A DNA stretch of 64,000 nucleotides, from positions 186,001-250,000 of the forward strand of contig NC_003281.10 of the NCBI RefSeq assembly GCF_000002985.6, read 5' to 3'. This document shows positions 1 through 11,400 of this stretch, piece by piece; position 1 is the stretch's first letter; each line of letters starts with the position of its first letter. The notes beneath the pieces were generated by a model. The model saw only the letters and a list, made by a program, of their open reading frames with translations. It was not told the DNA's origin and did no database searches. The translations under genes were made by a program, and so were the position numbers. Source of the stretch: Caenorhabditis elegans. Its lineage: Eukaryota > Nematoda > Chromadorea > Rhabditida > Rhabditidae.

Positions 1-147
1 GTGTCTATCGCGGACCTCGATCGATGTCTGCTGCGCATTTAGCATAAGGTTTCCCAAAATTTCGTTGCTCTGATCAGAGATCAAACTACATAGGGACAGA
101 AGGACACGCGCTTTATATATAGTAAATGATTATCTTTTATTTTTCAG
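1..147. other. 5' flank or intron of the BTB/MATH-like gene, with a dispersed-repeat piece
   Basis: No coding frame is evident. The stretch ends in a good acceptor (TTTTTCAG, ending at 147), so it is probably the intron before the first visible exon. Around 108-131 it carries GCGCTTTATATATAGTAAAT, which recurs in reverse complement near 25689-25715. That indicates a dispersed repeat piece. Confidence 0.5.
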
Positions 148-922
148 GGGTTGTTATCGCAATGACAATCTTCTCCAGTTGAGATTCAATTGGAGTGACC
201 TGAAAGAACAAGGCGTGGAAGGAGTAAAAGGATACGTTATGCTACAGGGCAGAAAAATTGACGTTATGGCGTAAGAATTGAATGAGCTCATATCTGTACA
301 TTACATCCCCGGCCACATCAATAACTACGTCAAGCTCAATTTGACTCTTATTAAATCTCAATTTTTGACAAAATCCGAAAATTCTGATGCAATTCTTCTA
401 GTTGAAGATACGAAGCTTCATGTTAATAAAGCTGTAAGCTGAATAAAATAATTTGATTTTCTTCAATAAGTGATTTTTTTACAGTTCCTCTCGTATCATT
501 CCGAGTTCTTCCGCGGGTTGTTTGAGTTTGAAAGTGAGGAGAAGCAGAAGAATGAATTCAAGATCAGTGATGTTTCGGCAGACGATATGAAGGCTTTCTT
601 AGCCATTATTCACCCGGGAAATGACTTCCCGACGGACAGTAATGCCAAGAAACTTCTGGAATTGGCTGATCGTTTCATGGTTCCGTTCGTTACGAGTTCC
701 GTAGAGAATCATCTTCTCAAATCCACGGAAATCGATCATGTAACAAAGATTTGGTTGGCTGACAAATTTCAATTGGAGAAACTCATGAACCACGCGATTT
801 CAACCATTGAGACTACAGAGAAGGCCAGACAAGTTAGAACCTCTGACTTGTTCACAGAAATGTCCACTGAAGTTACTCAGAAGCTTCTGGATCGAGTTCT
901 TCAATTAACTACCAAAAGTTAA
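148..922 (+). pseudogene. BTB/MATH (BATH)-family gene, 3' part, with an in-frame stop
   Basis: Two exon-like blocks are visible: 148-433 and 485-922, joined by a 51-nt intron with GTAAGC and TTTACAG ends. The frame after 275 gives a BTB/POZ domain: SDAILLVEDTKLHVNKAFLS, then a hydrophobic face and the nematode motif KLLELADRFMVP, ending at TAA 920-922. The block before it (CYRNDNLLQLRFNW...) resembles the degenerate MATH half of nematode BATH proteins. Such proteins are usually substrate adaptors for CUL-3 ubiquitin ligases. In the same frame, TAA at 272-274 separates the two halves. I tried the available donors and acceptors and found no intron that removes the stop and keeps the BTB frame. 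It is therefore probably a pseudogene, or a gene whose 5' structure differs from this model. The upstream part lies outside the window. It converges on mxl-2, with 99 nt between the stop codons. Confidence 0.55.
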
Positions 923-1021
923 TTTTATGTTCCAAACTATTTTCTTTTTTGTTGTTAAATTTCATTTTTACGCGTTGAATAATACATTTGTTGATTAAAA
1001 ATCTGGAAATTCTTCTCAATA

Positions 1022-2124
1022 CTATGGCGAAGTGAAGGGCATTGTGACCATTTTTCCGGCTGTCGACTTGAATGGCTCCGCATTTGGCGCCAGGCTCTCC
1101 ACCCACGACAGGAGCGTTCTGGTGATCGTTGCGTACGTGGTGAAGTCCACTTGGGAGGAGAACGAGGTGAAGCAGTCGTCGAGGAGAAGTTGGAGCTGAA
1201 AGTTGGAGAATTTCGACTTAAAAATCTGGAAATTTCAGTAAATTCTAACCATTTTGACTTGAATCGTGGACTGGCCGGCGTCAGGAACCGAAGAAGCCAT
1301 CTGCTCGTACTCTGAGGCAATCATTTCCAGTGCGGCCGCTTGTGCGTTGAGCTGGGCCAGTTGCTTGTCGGCGTCGGAGATGTCGGTTTTCAGTTGGGAC
1401 ATGAAGTCGCAGGCTCTGGAAATTATTGAATTTTCGGGGAAATTTGCAGAATTTTGAAGGTTTTTAAGCAAAAAATGGGCTTAGCAGACTGGAATTGTGA
1501 TTTTTCCCGCTGAAAAACACGAAATTCTTGAAAAAAATCGTGCTTTTTAATGTAAAAAACTTGAAATTGTCATCAAAATTCGATAATTTCGCAATTTGGG
1601 TATGCTAAATCCACGTTGGTCTGCTAATTATTTAGCAGACCCAACTATGGTCTGCTAATTATTTAGCAGACCCAAGTATGGTCTGCTAATTATTTAGCAG
1701 ACCCAACTATGGTCTGCTAAATATTTAGCAGACCCAAATTTTTATGTTTTCCAGTTATTTTTCCTTCAATTTTTCAGTATTTTCAGCCAGTACCTGAATA
1801 AAATCGCGGCGTTTGTAGTTTTACATCCCAGCGAAGTCGTTGTCTGAGGAATTAAATCCTTTAAATCACTGTATCCGCTCTGAAAAGTTGAAATTTTAGC
1901 TTTTTTCCACGAATTTCCAAGCTTCAACAAACATTTATAGCTTCTCTTCGCTGCCGTTCACACCTCAAGTGCGTCGCCTTCTTTCTATCCGAGCTAAATC
2001 CGCCGGAATTCGTCGCTGGCGTGTTTGGGGCCGATGGGGAGCTCGCCGAGCCGTCCGGCGACATTAGGTCCATATCGTCCGGCTTTTGAGAGGAGCTGGC
2101 AGCTGCGGAACGGCTTCGAGACAT
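1022..2124 (-). CDS. mxl-2: MXL-2, Max-like bHLH-leucine-zipper transcription factor (Mlx orthologue)
   Basis: Four exons join in phase: 2124-1933, 1879-1794, 1415-1250 and 1195-1022, giving 205 residues. The basic region THLRCERQRRE (about 51-61) contains the H52, E56, R60 triad that reads CACGTG E-boxes in this family. Helix-loop-helix continues through SGYSDLKDLIPQ and ACDFMSQL, followed by a short zipper with leucines and Q/A-rich heptads. A conserved C-terminal tail (LLDDCFTSFSSQVDF) resembles the dimerisation/cytoplasmic tail of Mlx. In C. elegans MXL-2 pairs with the Mondo-like MML-1 and acts in the nucleus in longevity and metabolic control. The N-terminal 45 residues are Ser/Pro/Ala-rich. 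The start is the first ATG after a TTTTTCAG acceptor about 8 nt upstream, probably an SL trans-splice site. Intron 2 holds a palindromic repeat array. Confidence 0.96.
1618..1736. repeat. Palindromic GGTCTGCTAAAT array in mxl-2 intron 2
   Basis: Four tandem units of about 31 nt. Each is a near-perfect inverted repeat (GGTCTGCTAAWT followed by its reverse complement) joined by CCAACTAT or CCAAGTAT spacers. A single half-diverged unit sits at about 2201-2227. The family recurs in the introns of the next four genes. Confidence 0.9.
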
Positions 2125-2840
2125 TTTTGGGCTGAAAAACAGAGAATTTCAGTAGAGTAATTGGGAAAAAAACGAAGAAAAACGCGGATTTTTGAAATTT
2201 GGGTCTGCTGATTAATTAGCAGACCTAATTGTTCCCTGGCAAGATTTTTTTTGAAGATTTCAATCAATTCTAGATATTTTCTGAACGGGTTTCTCAATAA
2301 ACAAATGGAAATTCCCTCTAAACCTTGAGAAAATTAGAAGTATTTCGGCAAAAACGTTCAATTTTCTTTTTTGAGAAAAATCATGATGCAAAAACTAAAA
2401 TTCCTATAAAAACTTAATCAATCTGTGAATCGATACTTCCGATCACGGGTTTGATCGTTTGAACCCGTTTTTTCTCGGCGACAACGATGCTCCGACTTAA
2501 CGCACGGTTTTCTCCGGTTTTTCCGGGTTTTTGTTCAATTTTACTGTGATTTAAGCAATTTTTCGCATAAAAATTGGTTTTTCAACATTTTTCTACATGA
2601 TTTTTGATTTTTATTCACGAAAAACGATGAAAAATCGATGAAATTCGGGGAAAAACAAAAATTTCAGTTGCAAACGATGCTCCGAAATTCCGCGGCGCGC
2701 CCTGTTTATCATGAGTTGGTGTTTGAATAATTTTGATGATAATTTCAGACTTTCTCGAAGCTTTTTCGATAATTCCTTGAACTTCATGATTTTCGTCGAT
2801 TTTTCAGAGTTTTTCCACTATTTTCCATCGTTTTCAGACC
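2125..2840. promoter_or_regulatory. Divergent promoter region between mxl-2 and ubc-20
   Basis: These 716 nt separate the two start codons, which point away from each other, so the promoters of mxl-2 and of the ubc-20 cluster must lie here. It contains one palindromic GGTCTGCT unit (2201-2227) and a GC-richer stretch in which AACGATGCTCCGA occurs twice (about 2483 and 2675), near GCGGCGCGCCC at 2691. A TTTTCAG acceptor ends 4 nt before the ubc-20 ATG. No TATA box or named factor site could be assigned. Confidence 0.6.
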
Positions 2841-4575
2841 ATGTCGAACATAGCATTCAACAGACTCCAACGAGAATGCAAAGAGGTCGTCACAAACTCG
2901 GAAATCAGCGAAACCGGAATTATGATCGAGATATTGAACGAGAATCTCACCGAAATCAAGGTAAAACGCCGCGAATTGTGTGTCGGAAATCTCAATTTTT
3001 ATCGGTTTTCAGGGACACATCCGCGGTCCACCAGACACTCCATACGCCGGTGGAATGTTCGATTTGGATATTAAGATTCCAGACCAATATCCATTCTCGC
3101 CACCAAATGTACGAGTTTTTCTGCCTGGAAAGCTTGAAAATTGTCGAAATTTGTGTAAAAATCGCGGTTTTTCAGGTCAAGTTCAGCACAAAAATCTGGC
3201 ACCCGAATGTCAGCTCGCAGACCGGCGTCATTTGCCTCGATATTCTTAAGGATCAATGGTAATATTGCGATTATTATTTTAAAATCGGAAAATTTAATTT
3301 ATTTTCAACTTCAGGGCCGCTTCGCTGACTCTTCGCACGGTTCTCCTGTCGATTCAGGCGTTGATGTGCACACCGGAGCCCAAGGATCCTCAAGATGCCG
3401 TCGTCGCCAAGCAATACATGGAGAAGCCAGCAGTTTTCAAGGTAGCAGCGTGGAAAATTCAGAAAATTCGCGGAAAAATGGGGAAAATATTGCGAAATCC
3501 GATTAAAAAATCAATATGGGTCTGCTAAGTAATTAAGTAATTAGCAGACCCAAATCTTCCCTTATTTTGTGTGTTTTTTTGCGTATTTTGCCCCAAAAAT
3601 TATCTATAATTTCCCATTTTTCAGGCCAACTCGAGTTTTGAAGCGTCAAAATTGAGAAAATTCGATGGGAAACGTGCAAAATTCGTTAATTCCCGAATTT
3701 TGGAGACAATTCTGACTGTTTTACACTGAAATGCACGATTTTCTCGGAAAATTATTGATTTTTGCCCTGAAATTTCAGAATTTGGCCGATTTTCTTTAGA
3801 ATTTGGGTCTGCCAACTAATTAGCAGGCTTGTAGAAACGCCACGTGGTTTTCGATGGTCTGCTAAATATTTAGCAGACCCAAGTATGGTCTGCTAAATAA
3901 TTAGCAGACCCAAGTATGGTCTGCTAAATAATTAGCAGACCCAAGTATGGTCTGCTAAATATTTAGCAGACCCTAATCCCGTATTTATCCTTTAAATTTA
4001 GTTTTTTTCGCGGAATTTACTGGTTTTTTCTTGTTTTTCAACCAGGAAATCGTTCAAATTCATCACTTTTTGTCCCAGAAGCCGAGAAAAATCAGTTTTT
4101 CAGCTCATATCGAAATTTGTTTTTCAAAAAGAAATTATAAAAAAGTTTAGCAGACCCAAAACTCAACAAATTTGGCGAAGTTGTTTTTAGTCTAAAAACT
4201 CGAATTTCCCCGAAAATTCGTTGTTTCCAGTGAGTGTAAAAACTCGAGAAATCTCAAAAAAAAAATTGGTTTTCATTCGAATTTTCTCAATTTCCACGCT
4301 TGAAAACTTTAGGTAGCCTAGAAAATAGACAAACATAGACAACATAAACTGAATAATAGCCTAATATGCTCTTAATATACTAAATTTCCACCATTTTTCA
4401 GGCCACCGCCGAGTACTGGACGACAAAATTCGCAAAGGGAGCCGTGAAAAACGCCGGATACCAGGCTCTCGTCGACAAGCTCAAGGATATGGGAGTCCGT
4501 GAGGAAGAGGCTGTCAGCGTGCTCAGCTGCAACAATTGGGACATCAATCGCTCGACGGTCTACATTTTCTCTTAA
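2841..4575 (+). CDS. ubc-20: UBC-20, E2 ubiquitin-conjugating enzyme with C-terminal UBA domain (UBE2K/E2-25K type)
   Basis: Five exons (2841-2960, 3013-3108, 3176-3258, 3315-3441, 4402-4575) join in phase to 199 residues. The UBC fold is complete: N-terminal helix RLQRECKEV, the PPDTPYAGG and YPFSPPN loops, WHPNV, and the catalytic cysteine C92 in TGVICLDILKDQW. C92 matches the position in mammalian E2-25K. The last exon encodes a UBA domain (about 157-199, DMGVREEEAVSVLSCNNWDI), which in this family binds ubiquitin and favours chain building. It acts in the cytosol and nucleus, taking ubiquitin from E1 and passing it to E3-bound substrates. It heads a run of four same-strand genes and is probably the first cistron of an operon. 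Its 960-nt last intron is filled with palindromic repeats. Length fits the family (200 aa in human). Confidence 0.97.
3518..3973. repeat. Palindromic GGTCTGCTAAAT units in ubc-20 intron 4
   Basis: One isolated unit with an enlarged loop lies at 3518-3551. A decayed unit is at 3804-3828. A run of four tandem palindromes follows at about 3855-3973, again joined by CCAAGTAT. Same family as in mxl-2 intron 2. Confidence 0.88.
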
Positions 4576-4996
4576 ATTCTTTTTTATTCGATTTTTTTGA
4601 ATTTTTTCTGTGAGCCTCTTGTCTTGAAGTTTGTGTCCTAAAAATCCCTTATTTCTTCCATTTTTTTCCGAGAAATTTTCGTCCCCAACCCCCCGCACCA
4701 CTGGTATTTCTTTTTACCAATTCGTACCATCCTCACCCCAAAAAAACCGATCAGAATAGTAGATTTTCCGCCTGATTTGTGTGTGTTTTGCCTATTTATT
4801 ATCGATATTATTCATTGAAATTTCCCCCCTTTGACCCCCATTTTTTTTGCAACGATACTCTTTCCATGAATTATATTGACGGAGTTGTAGCTGCAATTTT
4901 TATCCGATTTTCTGAAAATTTTTGGCGAATGTCGTTTTTAATATCTTTAAAACTCCATTTTTATCTGTAAAATCTATAATTTTAGCACCCAAAAAA
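4576..4996 (+). other. Intercistronic region ubc-20 to cox-17
   Basis: 421 nt covering the ubc-20 3' UTR and the upstream region of cox-17. There is a C-rich tract near 4685-4740 (CCCCAACCCCCCGCACCACT), then T-rich sequence. It ends with ATTTTAG (acceptor-like, 4979-4985) 11 nt before the cox-17 ATG, which could accept a spliced leader. No gene seen. Confidence 0.5.
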
Positions 4997-5863
4997 ATGC
5001 CAGCAGAGCCACAAAAATCCACAGAAGCCGGCAGCGTGGCACCGGAGAAGAAGCTGAAAGCGTGCTGCGCGTGTCCTGAAACGAAACGAGTGAGGTTTTG
5101 ATGGAAAATGGAAAAATGGCGAAAAATTCCAATTTTGCGGTTGAAAATCGCTAAATTTTACATTTCGACTATCCAAAACTGATTTTTCCGAGTTTTTGCA
5201 TCAAAAATCGAGAATTTCTGGGAAAAAACTCAATTTTGAACATAAATTCGAAAAAAAATGGGTCTGCTAAATATTTAGCAGACCCATTTTTGGTCTGCTA
5301 AATATTTAGCATACCCAACTTTGGTCTGCTAATTATTTAGCAGACCCAAGTATGGTCTGCTAAATATTTAGCAGACCCCAGTATGGTCTGCTAAATATTT
5401 AGCAGACCCCAGTATGGTCTGCTAAATATTTAGCATACCCAATTTTGGTCTGCTAAACATTTTGCAGACCCAATTTCGAAAAATCTTAATTTTTTCCTCA
5501 AAAACGGAATTTTCTTGGTTTTTACAGCAAAAATCGAGAATTTCCGCGATTTTCTGACTAGAAAACCTGAAAAATTCGTGAAATTCGTTGAAAAAACTCA
5601 ATTTGGAACAGAAATTCGAAAAAAAATGGGTCTGCTAAATATTTAACAGACCCAAAACTACACTAATCCCGTTTTCCTTAGCTAAAAACCCCAGATTTTC
5701 ACACTTTTTCGTCATTTTCAAATGATTTTCCATTCAAAACAAATGAAATAACCCCAATTTTCAGGTCCGTGACGCTTGCATCATCGAAAACGGCGAGGAG
5801 AAGTGCGGAAAACTGATCGAAGCCCATAAAGCCTGCATGCGAGCCGCCGGATTTAATATTTAA
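4997..5863 (+). CDS. cox-17: COX-17, mitochondrial copper chaperone for cytochrome c oxidase
   Basis: Two exons (4997-5089 and 5765-5863) give 63 residues, the normal length for Cox17. The copper-binding CCAC motif is C23-C24-A-C26. The twin CX9C motifs are exact: C26-x9-C36 and C45-x9-C55, which form the two-disulfide helical hairpin used for import by the Mia40 route into the intermembrane space. The protein hands Cu(I) to Sco1 and Cox11 for assembly of complex IV. It is 421 nt downstream of ubc-20 and 242 nt upstream of sec-20 on the same strand, consistent with an operon. The single 675-nt intron is much longer than the coding exons and is packed with palindromic repeats. Part of it is copied in intron 2 of the PSMD10-like gene. 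Confidence 0.96.
5260..5653. repeat. Palindromic GGTCTGCTAAAT array in the cox-17 intron
   Basis: About seven units occur in 5260-5471, several with the second half changed to TTTAGCATACCC, and one separate unit lies at 5628-5653. The stretch before the array (about 5158-5260, beginning CATTTCGACTATCCAAAACT) is also found at 10766-10910, next to another such array. Confidence 0.9.
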
Positions 5864-6105
5864 CTGAAATTTTTAATTTTTTTGCATTTTTGAATGTTTT
5901 GTTATAGCTGTAGCTAGTTTTCTTGTTTTTTTTCTTCAAATTTTCATATTTCATAGCTTTAACATGAATTTTTCTGTTTTTTTTTCTTTTAAAATTAGTT
6001 TTTCTCACTGAAAACCGTGGTTTTTCCATTAAATGTATATATATATATATTTTGCCACGTGGCTCTATTGTTTATTTTTTATTATTTATCTGTAAACTTT
6101 TCCAG

Positions 6106-8110
6106 ATGGATCAAAAAACGGGCCGGCAAAAAATGGAAGAGGCCGAGTACCTCCACGTGGGCCTCAATAGAATATTCGAAATTGCCAAGGAGAAGGTGGA
6201 AGTTGTCAGAATTGGGTAAAAAAACGGAATTTGCACTTTAAAATACCCAAAATAATCTGAAAAATCGCTTTTAATGCAGAAAAATGGAAAATTTCGCATT
6301 TTTCTGGAAAAAAATGTGAAAAATGTGATTTTTCTCCAAGAAATATTCGAAAAATCACTTTTTTTATGTTTAAAAATGTGATATTTCTTGGTTTTTTTTT
6401 CAGTATTTTCGAGTATTTTAACATTTTTATTTTAGAAATGGCTCAAATGACAAGAAACAGCTAGCGAATGACGTCAGAGAGGCACAGAAGGTGCTCAGAA
6501 CTATGCAAACTCGAATTTCAGACCTAAAAGCCCTCGGCAAAGATGTAATCGTCTGAATTTTCCAGAATTTTCTCCTAAAAACCCAAAAAATTCCAGATTC
6601 CATCGCTAAACGACCAAAAAACCGTGAAAATCCACGTGGAAAGCCACGAAAAACAAATGAATTTTCTGCAGAGAAAGTTGAAAGAGGGATCCGAAGAAAT
6701 TCGAAAGGATATTGGTAAAAAAAATTCCAAAAAATCAGAGAAAAATTGAGAAAAAATTTGAATTTTCAGTCGAGGAAGAACGGAGATCACTGCTGATGAA
6801 GCGAGATGGGACTATGGCAACTGGAAATATTAAAATTGCGGCTCCACAAGTGGTATGGAGCTTGAACATCCAAAAAAATCGATAAATGTCCATAAAAACG
6901 CGGATTTTCGCATCTTTATGTTTTGCAGACTCTCATTTTTTTCGAATTTCTGTTCAAAATTGAGTTTTTTCAATGGATTTTACGAATTTCTTAAGCTTTT
7001 TTAGCTAGAAAATCGTTAAAATTCGTTACAATTGTGGCAAAAAAACCGGAGAAAACTCGGTTTTTGTTCTAAAATCGAGGTTTTCATCGCTTTTTTGGTG
7101 GATTTTTCACATTTTTCGGCCAGAGGATGTTTGAAATTCAATATGTTCATTACCAAGAATGGCCTGCTAATTATTTAGCAGACCCAAGTATGGTCTGCTA
7201 AATATGTAGCAGACCCAAGTATGGTCTGCTAATTATTTAGCAAACCCAAGTATGGTCTGCTAAATGATTAGCAAACCCAAGTATGGTCTGCTAAATGATT
7301 AGCAGACCCAAGTATGGTCTGCTAAATGTTTAGCAGACCCAAGTATGGTCTGCTCAATGTTTAGCAGACCCAAGTATGGTCTGCTCAATGTTTAGCAGAC
7401 CCAAGTATGGTCTGCTCAATGTTTAGCAGACCCAAGTATGGTCTGCTCAATGTTTAGCAGACCCAAGTATGGTCTGCTAAATATTTAGCAGACCCAAAAT
7501 CGATTTTCTCCAAACAAATTTTTTGAAAAAAAATTATTTTTCAGCGCGCAAAAGCCCTAACAGATCTCAACGCAAAAATGGCGGAGCTCGTGAGCGGCGG
7601 AGAGCAGACAATGACGACGCTGGCACATTCTTCGTCAGTTTTAGGGAATACACATTCCGAATATGACAATCAAAAGGCACTTATTGGGGTGAGATTTATG
7701 AAATTCAGGCAAAAATTTGAAAATTTCAGTAAAAAAAGCCAAAAAACCTTTTGAAAAAACTCATTTTTTTTAGAAAATAATCCCAAAAAATTCAAATTTT
7801 CAAAGAAAAATTGACAAAAAAAAAGTTGTTTCTCTATTTTTAGGGGTTTCAAATTTAAAGAAAAAAATAAAAAACAGGCTTTTTTCCAATGAAAAATCCT
7901 GAAAATTGATGAAAACTAATAATTTTTTAATAAAAAATCCCAAAAAATTCAAATTTTCCATAATTTCAGACGAGCAGCAAGCTTCTCTCCAAGTACGAAC
8001 AACGCGAAATCACCGAAAAATTCCTTTTATTTTTCTGCTTCTTATTCTACTGTGCCGTTTGTCTGTATATACTGCAAAAACGGGTTTTCCCGTGGTTTAA
8101 GATATTTTGA
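6106..8110 (+). CDS. sec-20: SEC-20/BNIP1-type ER SNARE
   Basis: Six exons (6106-6215, 6436-6544, 6597-6714, 6770-6852, 7545-7688, 7970-8110) join in phase to 234 residues, close to human BNIP1 (228). The N-terminal two thirds is helical and charged. A SNARE-like heptad region (about 140-205: LTDLNAKMAELVSGGEQTMTTLAHSSSVL is its core) leads to a C-terminal membrane anchor at about 206-225 (FLLFFCFLFYCAVCLYIL) and a short luminal tail. That is the layout of a tail-anchored Sec20. In this family it works with Ufe1/syntaxin-18 and Use1 in Golgi-to-ER retrograde fusion, and in animals also in ER shape and mitophagy. A TTTTCCAG acceptor abuts the ATG directly, as expected for a trans-spliced downstream cistron. 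The symbol rests on orthology and memory. Confidence 0.9.
7161..7495. repeat. Longest palindromic GGTCTGCTAAAT array (sec-20 intron 4)
   Basis: About eleven tandem units of ~31 nt, each an inverted repeat separated by CCAAGTAT. Five consecutive units share the same variant core (GCTCAATGTTTAGC), showing recent local unit duplication. It ends 49 nt before the exon 5 acceptor. It superficially resembles a CRISPR array but has no variable spacers. Confidence 0.92.
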
Positions 8111-8461
8111 AAATGGGAAAATTTTGGAATTTTCGGGCTAAATATTTATAAAAATGCGAAATTTGGCATTTTTTCTGTGTTAAAATCCTCACATTTTTCT
8201 GGATAAAAATGCGAAATTTTGACAGTTTTTGCACTAAAAATCAATTTTTTGGGTTTTTTTCACAATTTTCTGTATTTAATGTGATAATATTTATTCAATA
8301 TTTAATTTTTTTTTCTGTTGGCTTTTCAAATGAAATTTCAATTTTTTTTATTTATTTATTGAATTTTCTCCCTTTTTTGTGTCATTTTTACCAATCCAAA
8401 CTATATTTTTATCTGATTTTTTACCATTTTTCAGCTAAATTTTATTTTCCGAATTTTCCAG
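8111..8461 (+). other. Intercistronic region sec-20 to the PSMD10-like gene
   Basis: 351 nt, very T-rich between 8230 and 8450, ending with TTTTCCAG immediately before the next ATG. This resembles an intercistronic spacer with an SL2 acceptor. No gene seen. Confidence 0.5.
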
Positions 8462-11400
8462 ATGACAACTCAAGACGCCCAGGAAAAATCAATCAATATG
8501 GTTGAGCTGGTTCATGAGCTCGCCGAGCTTCTCCGCGAGGCTAAAGATGATGTGAATAGGCGAATTTTGCAAAAAAAAATTAATTTTTCAAGTAAAAAAC
8601 GTGAAAATTGTATTTTTTTTAAATAAAAATGGGCAACAATTCTCATTTTTATCATTAAAAATGTTAAAAATTTCATTTTTGAATCGCAATAAAATATTTT
8701 TATTTTAAAAATTTAAAAAATTCAATTTTCAAATTAAAATAATTTTAAAAATTTAAAAAAAATTCAGTTTTTGTATTTGAAAAATCACGAAAAAATTAAT
8801 TTAATTTTCCATATTAATGTTAAAATGCAGCATTTTTATTCATAAAAATGGTTTTTGTTTAATTTAAACTTAAAGAAGGGAAAAATTAATCCCTTTCGCA
8901 GAAAATGTGCAAAAATTATCATTTTTATCATTAAAAATGTAAAAAATTTCATTTTTCCGCAATTTTATAGCTGAAAATGTTTTATAAAAAAGTTTTTGTA
9001 CAGAATCAAATATTTTTTAACACAAAAAGTGCGCATTTTGAAGAAAAAAAAATGAAATTCAGTAAAAACGACAAGTTTTGCATTTTTATGTTCAAAACTG
9101 AGAGAAATTAATTTTAGAATTTAAAAAAATCGTAAAAACCTTTTTTTTTATTCAAAATTTACGAAAAAAAATGATTCTCCATATTAAAATGTGCAAAATT
9201 TTGCATTATTTCACTAAAAATGTGGTTTTGACAAATTTTTCAGTTTTTAGAGTAAAAAATTGTTTAAAAACTGAATTTCACAATTTTCCAGGAAGCCAAA
9301 CGTCTTCTAACTCGCTATCCGAAGCTTGTAGGCTACACAGACGATTCGGGAAGATCCACGATTCATTTTGCAGCTGTTGGAGGAAGTTTGCCGCTTCTAC
9401 AGTTTGCGATCCTTAATGATCCAGAAATGGCTCATAAGACGGATGATGTACGTGTCGGAATGTGGAATTTGACGGAAAAAAGTGAAAAATTGACGAAAAA
9501 CTGGAAAAAATTAAACAAAACTATGATTTTTCAGATTTTAAATTTTTTTTTTCGCTGAAAATTGATATTTCCTGACCTAAATTGTTAGATTTTGCGTTCG
9601 AAATTCGCCAATTCGCCATAACACTGAAAATCGCAAAATTCTGGAAATTGCGCGTCAAATATGGTGCAATCACGTCGGTGTTTGCACATTCTCCAGTCAC
9701 GTACCAAAGGCACCATATTTGACGCGCAAAATTTCAAATTTCGCGCTGTTCCGCCAACTTTTATGCTTAAAATCGAAAATTTCCGAAATTTTCTCTTTTT
9801 TTTTTTTTGAATAAAATCGGGTAAATTTGCAATTTTTTGGCGGAAAATTCGTAAAAACCTGGTTTTTCAAGAAACCTAGATTTTTGCAAGTTTTTAGCCT
9901 AAAATAGGTAATATTACGAATTTTCCCCCAAAAAATTGCAAATCTAGTCAATTTTATTCAAAAAATGTGAGAAAAAGCTTTAAAAAACAGTTTTCCAGTA
10001 GAAAATTTATTTTTTAATCGAAAAATTTGCGATTTCAGAAAAAATTATTCAAAAAATACAAAAAATCCAGTTTTTGCGTAATTTTTTTTTCAAAATTGAG
10101 AAAAAAAGTTGAATTTTAGCATTTTTCGGAATTTTTTTTCGAGACTATCGATTTTGAGCACGAAAATTCGCAAAATGCTTTAAAAAAAGTGAAAAATTGG
10201 GGAAAAACGAAAAAAAATTAAATAAAACTAAGATTTTTCAAGTTTTTTTCGCTGAAAATTGATATTTTTGACCTAAATTGTTTGATTTTGCCAGTAATCT
10301 ACTGAAAATCGCAAAATTATGGAATTTGCGCGTCAAATATGGTGCAATGATTTCCAGCCACGTACCGAATACACCATATTTGACGCGCAAAATTTCAAAA
10401 TTTCGTTGTTTTTAGCCAAAAAACCTAGATTTTTATGCGAAACAATTGAAAATAAGTTTTTGAACAGTAAATTAAATTTTTATTTAAAAAATTGTAATTT
10501 CGAAAAAAAAATCGGATTTTTGCGAATTTTTATTCAAAATCGAGGAATAAATTGAATTTTAGCCCAAAAAAACTACTGAAAAACATAAAACTTTAACATT
10601 TGCGCGTCAAATATGGTGCACTGGGTCCGCAATTGGTAGTTGTGCAAACCCTGACTTGATACATCAGATTTGACGCGCAAAGTTGGAAATTTCTTTGATT
10701 TTCTGATTTTTGAACAATTTTTTTCAACGGAAACAAGTTGAAAATCGCGATAAATTCGCGAAATTTTATATTTCGACTATCCAAAACTGATTTTTCCGAA
10801 TTTTTGCATCAAAAATCGAGAATTTCTGCGATTTTTTGACCAGAACTCCTGAAAAATTCGTAAATTTCTGGGAAAAAACTCAATTTTGAACAGAAATTCG
10901 AAAAAAAATGGGTCTGCTAAAAATTTAGCATACCCAACTTTGGTCTGCTAATTATTTAGCAGACCCATTTTTGGTCTGCTAAATATTTAGCAGACCCATT
11001 TTTGGTCTGCTAAATATTTAGCATACCACAAAGTTGATTTTTGAACAATTTTTTTTCAAAAAACAATGAAAAAAATCAATTTTTTTTTCCTCAAATTCAA
11101 TTTTCAGCTCGGCTGGACCCCTCTGATGATTGCCAGTTCGGCAGGTCGTGTCGACGTGGTCAGGTACTTGCTGACGCTTCCGGATGTTGATGTGAAGCAT
11201 ACTAATAGTAATAAGCAGACGAGTCTTCACTATGCGTGCAGCAAAAACCACGTTGAAGTACGGTTTTTCATAGAAAAAAACTGCAAAAATGCCAAAATTT
11301 TAAATTTCGCGCCAAAAATAGTATTTCACAATGCGAAATTTGAACTTTTGCGCGTCGAATATTGTGTATTAGGTACGCAATTGTGCAATTACTGGCTTGA

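Noticed and set aside
2711..3262. 183-codon plus-strand frame overlapping ubc-20
   Set aside because: Different frame from the ubc-20 exons, runs through two real introns, and has no family similarity.
7161..7495. CRISPR-like appearance of the regular palindrome array
   Set aside because: The whole ~31-nt unit is repeated, including the between-palindrome words. There are no variable spacers, and the host is a eukaryote.
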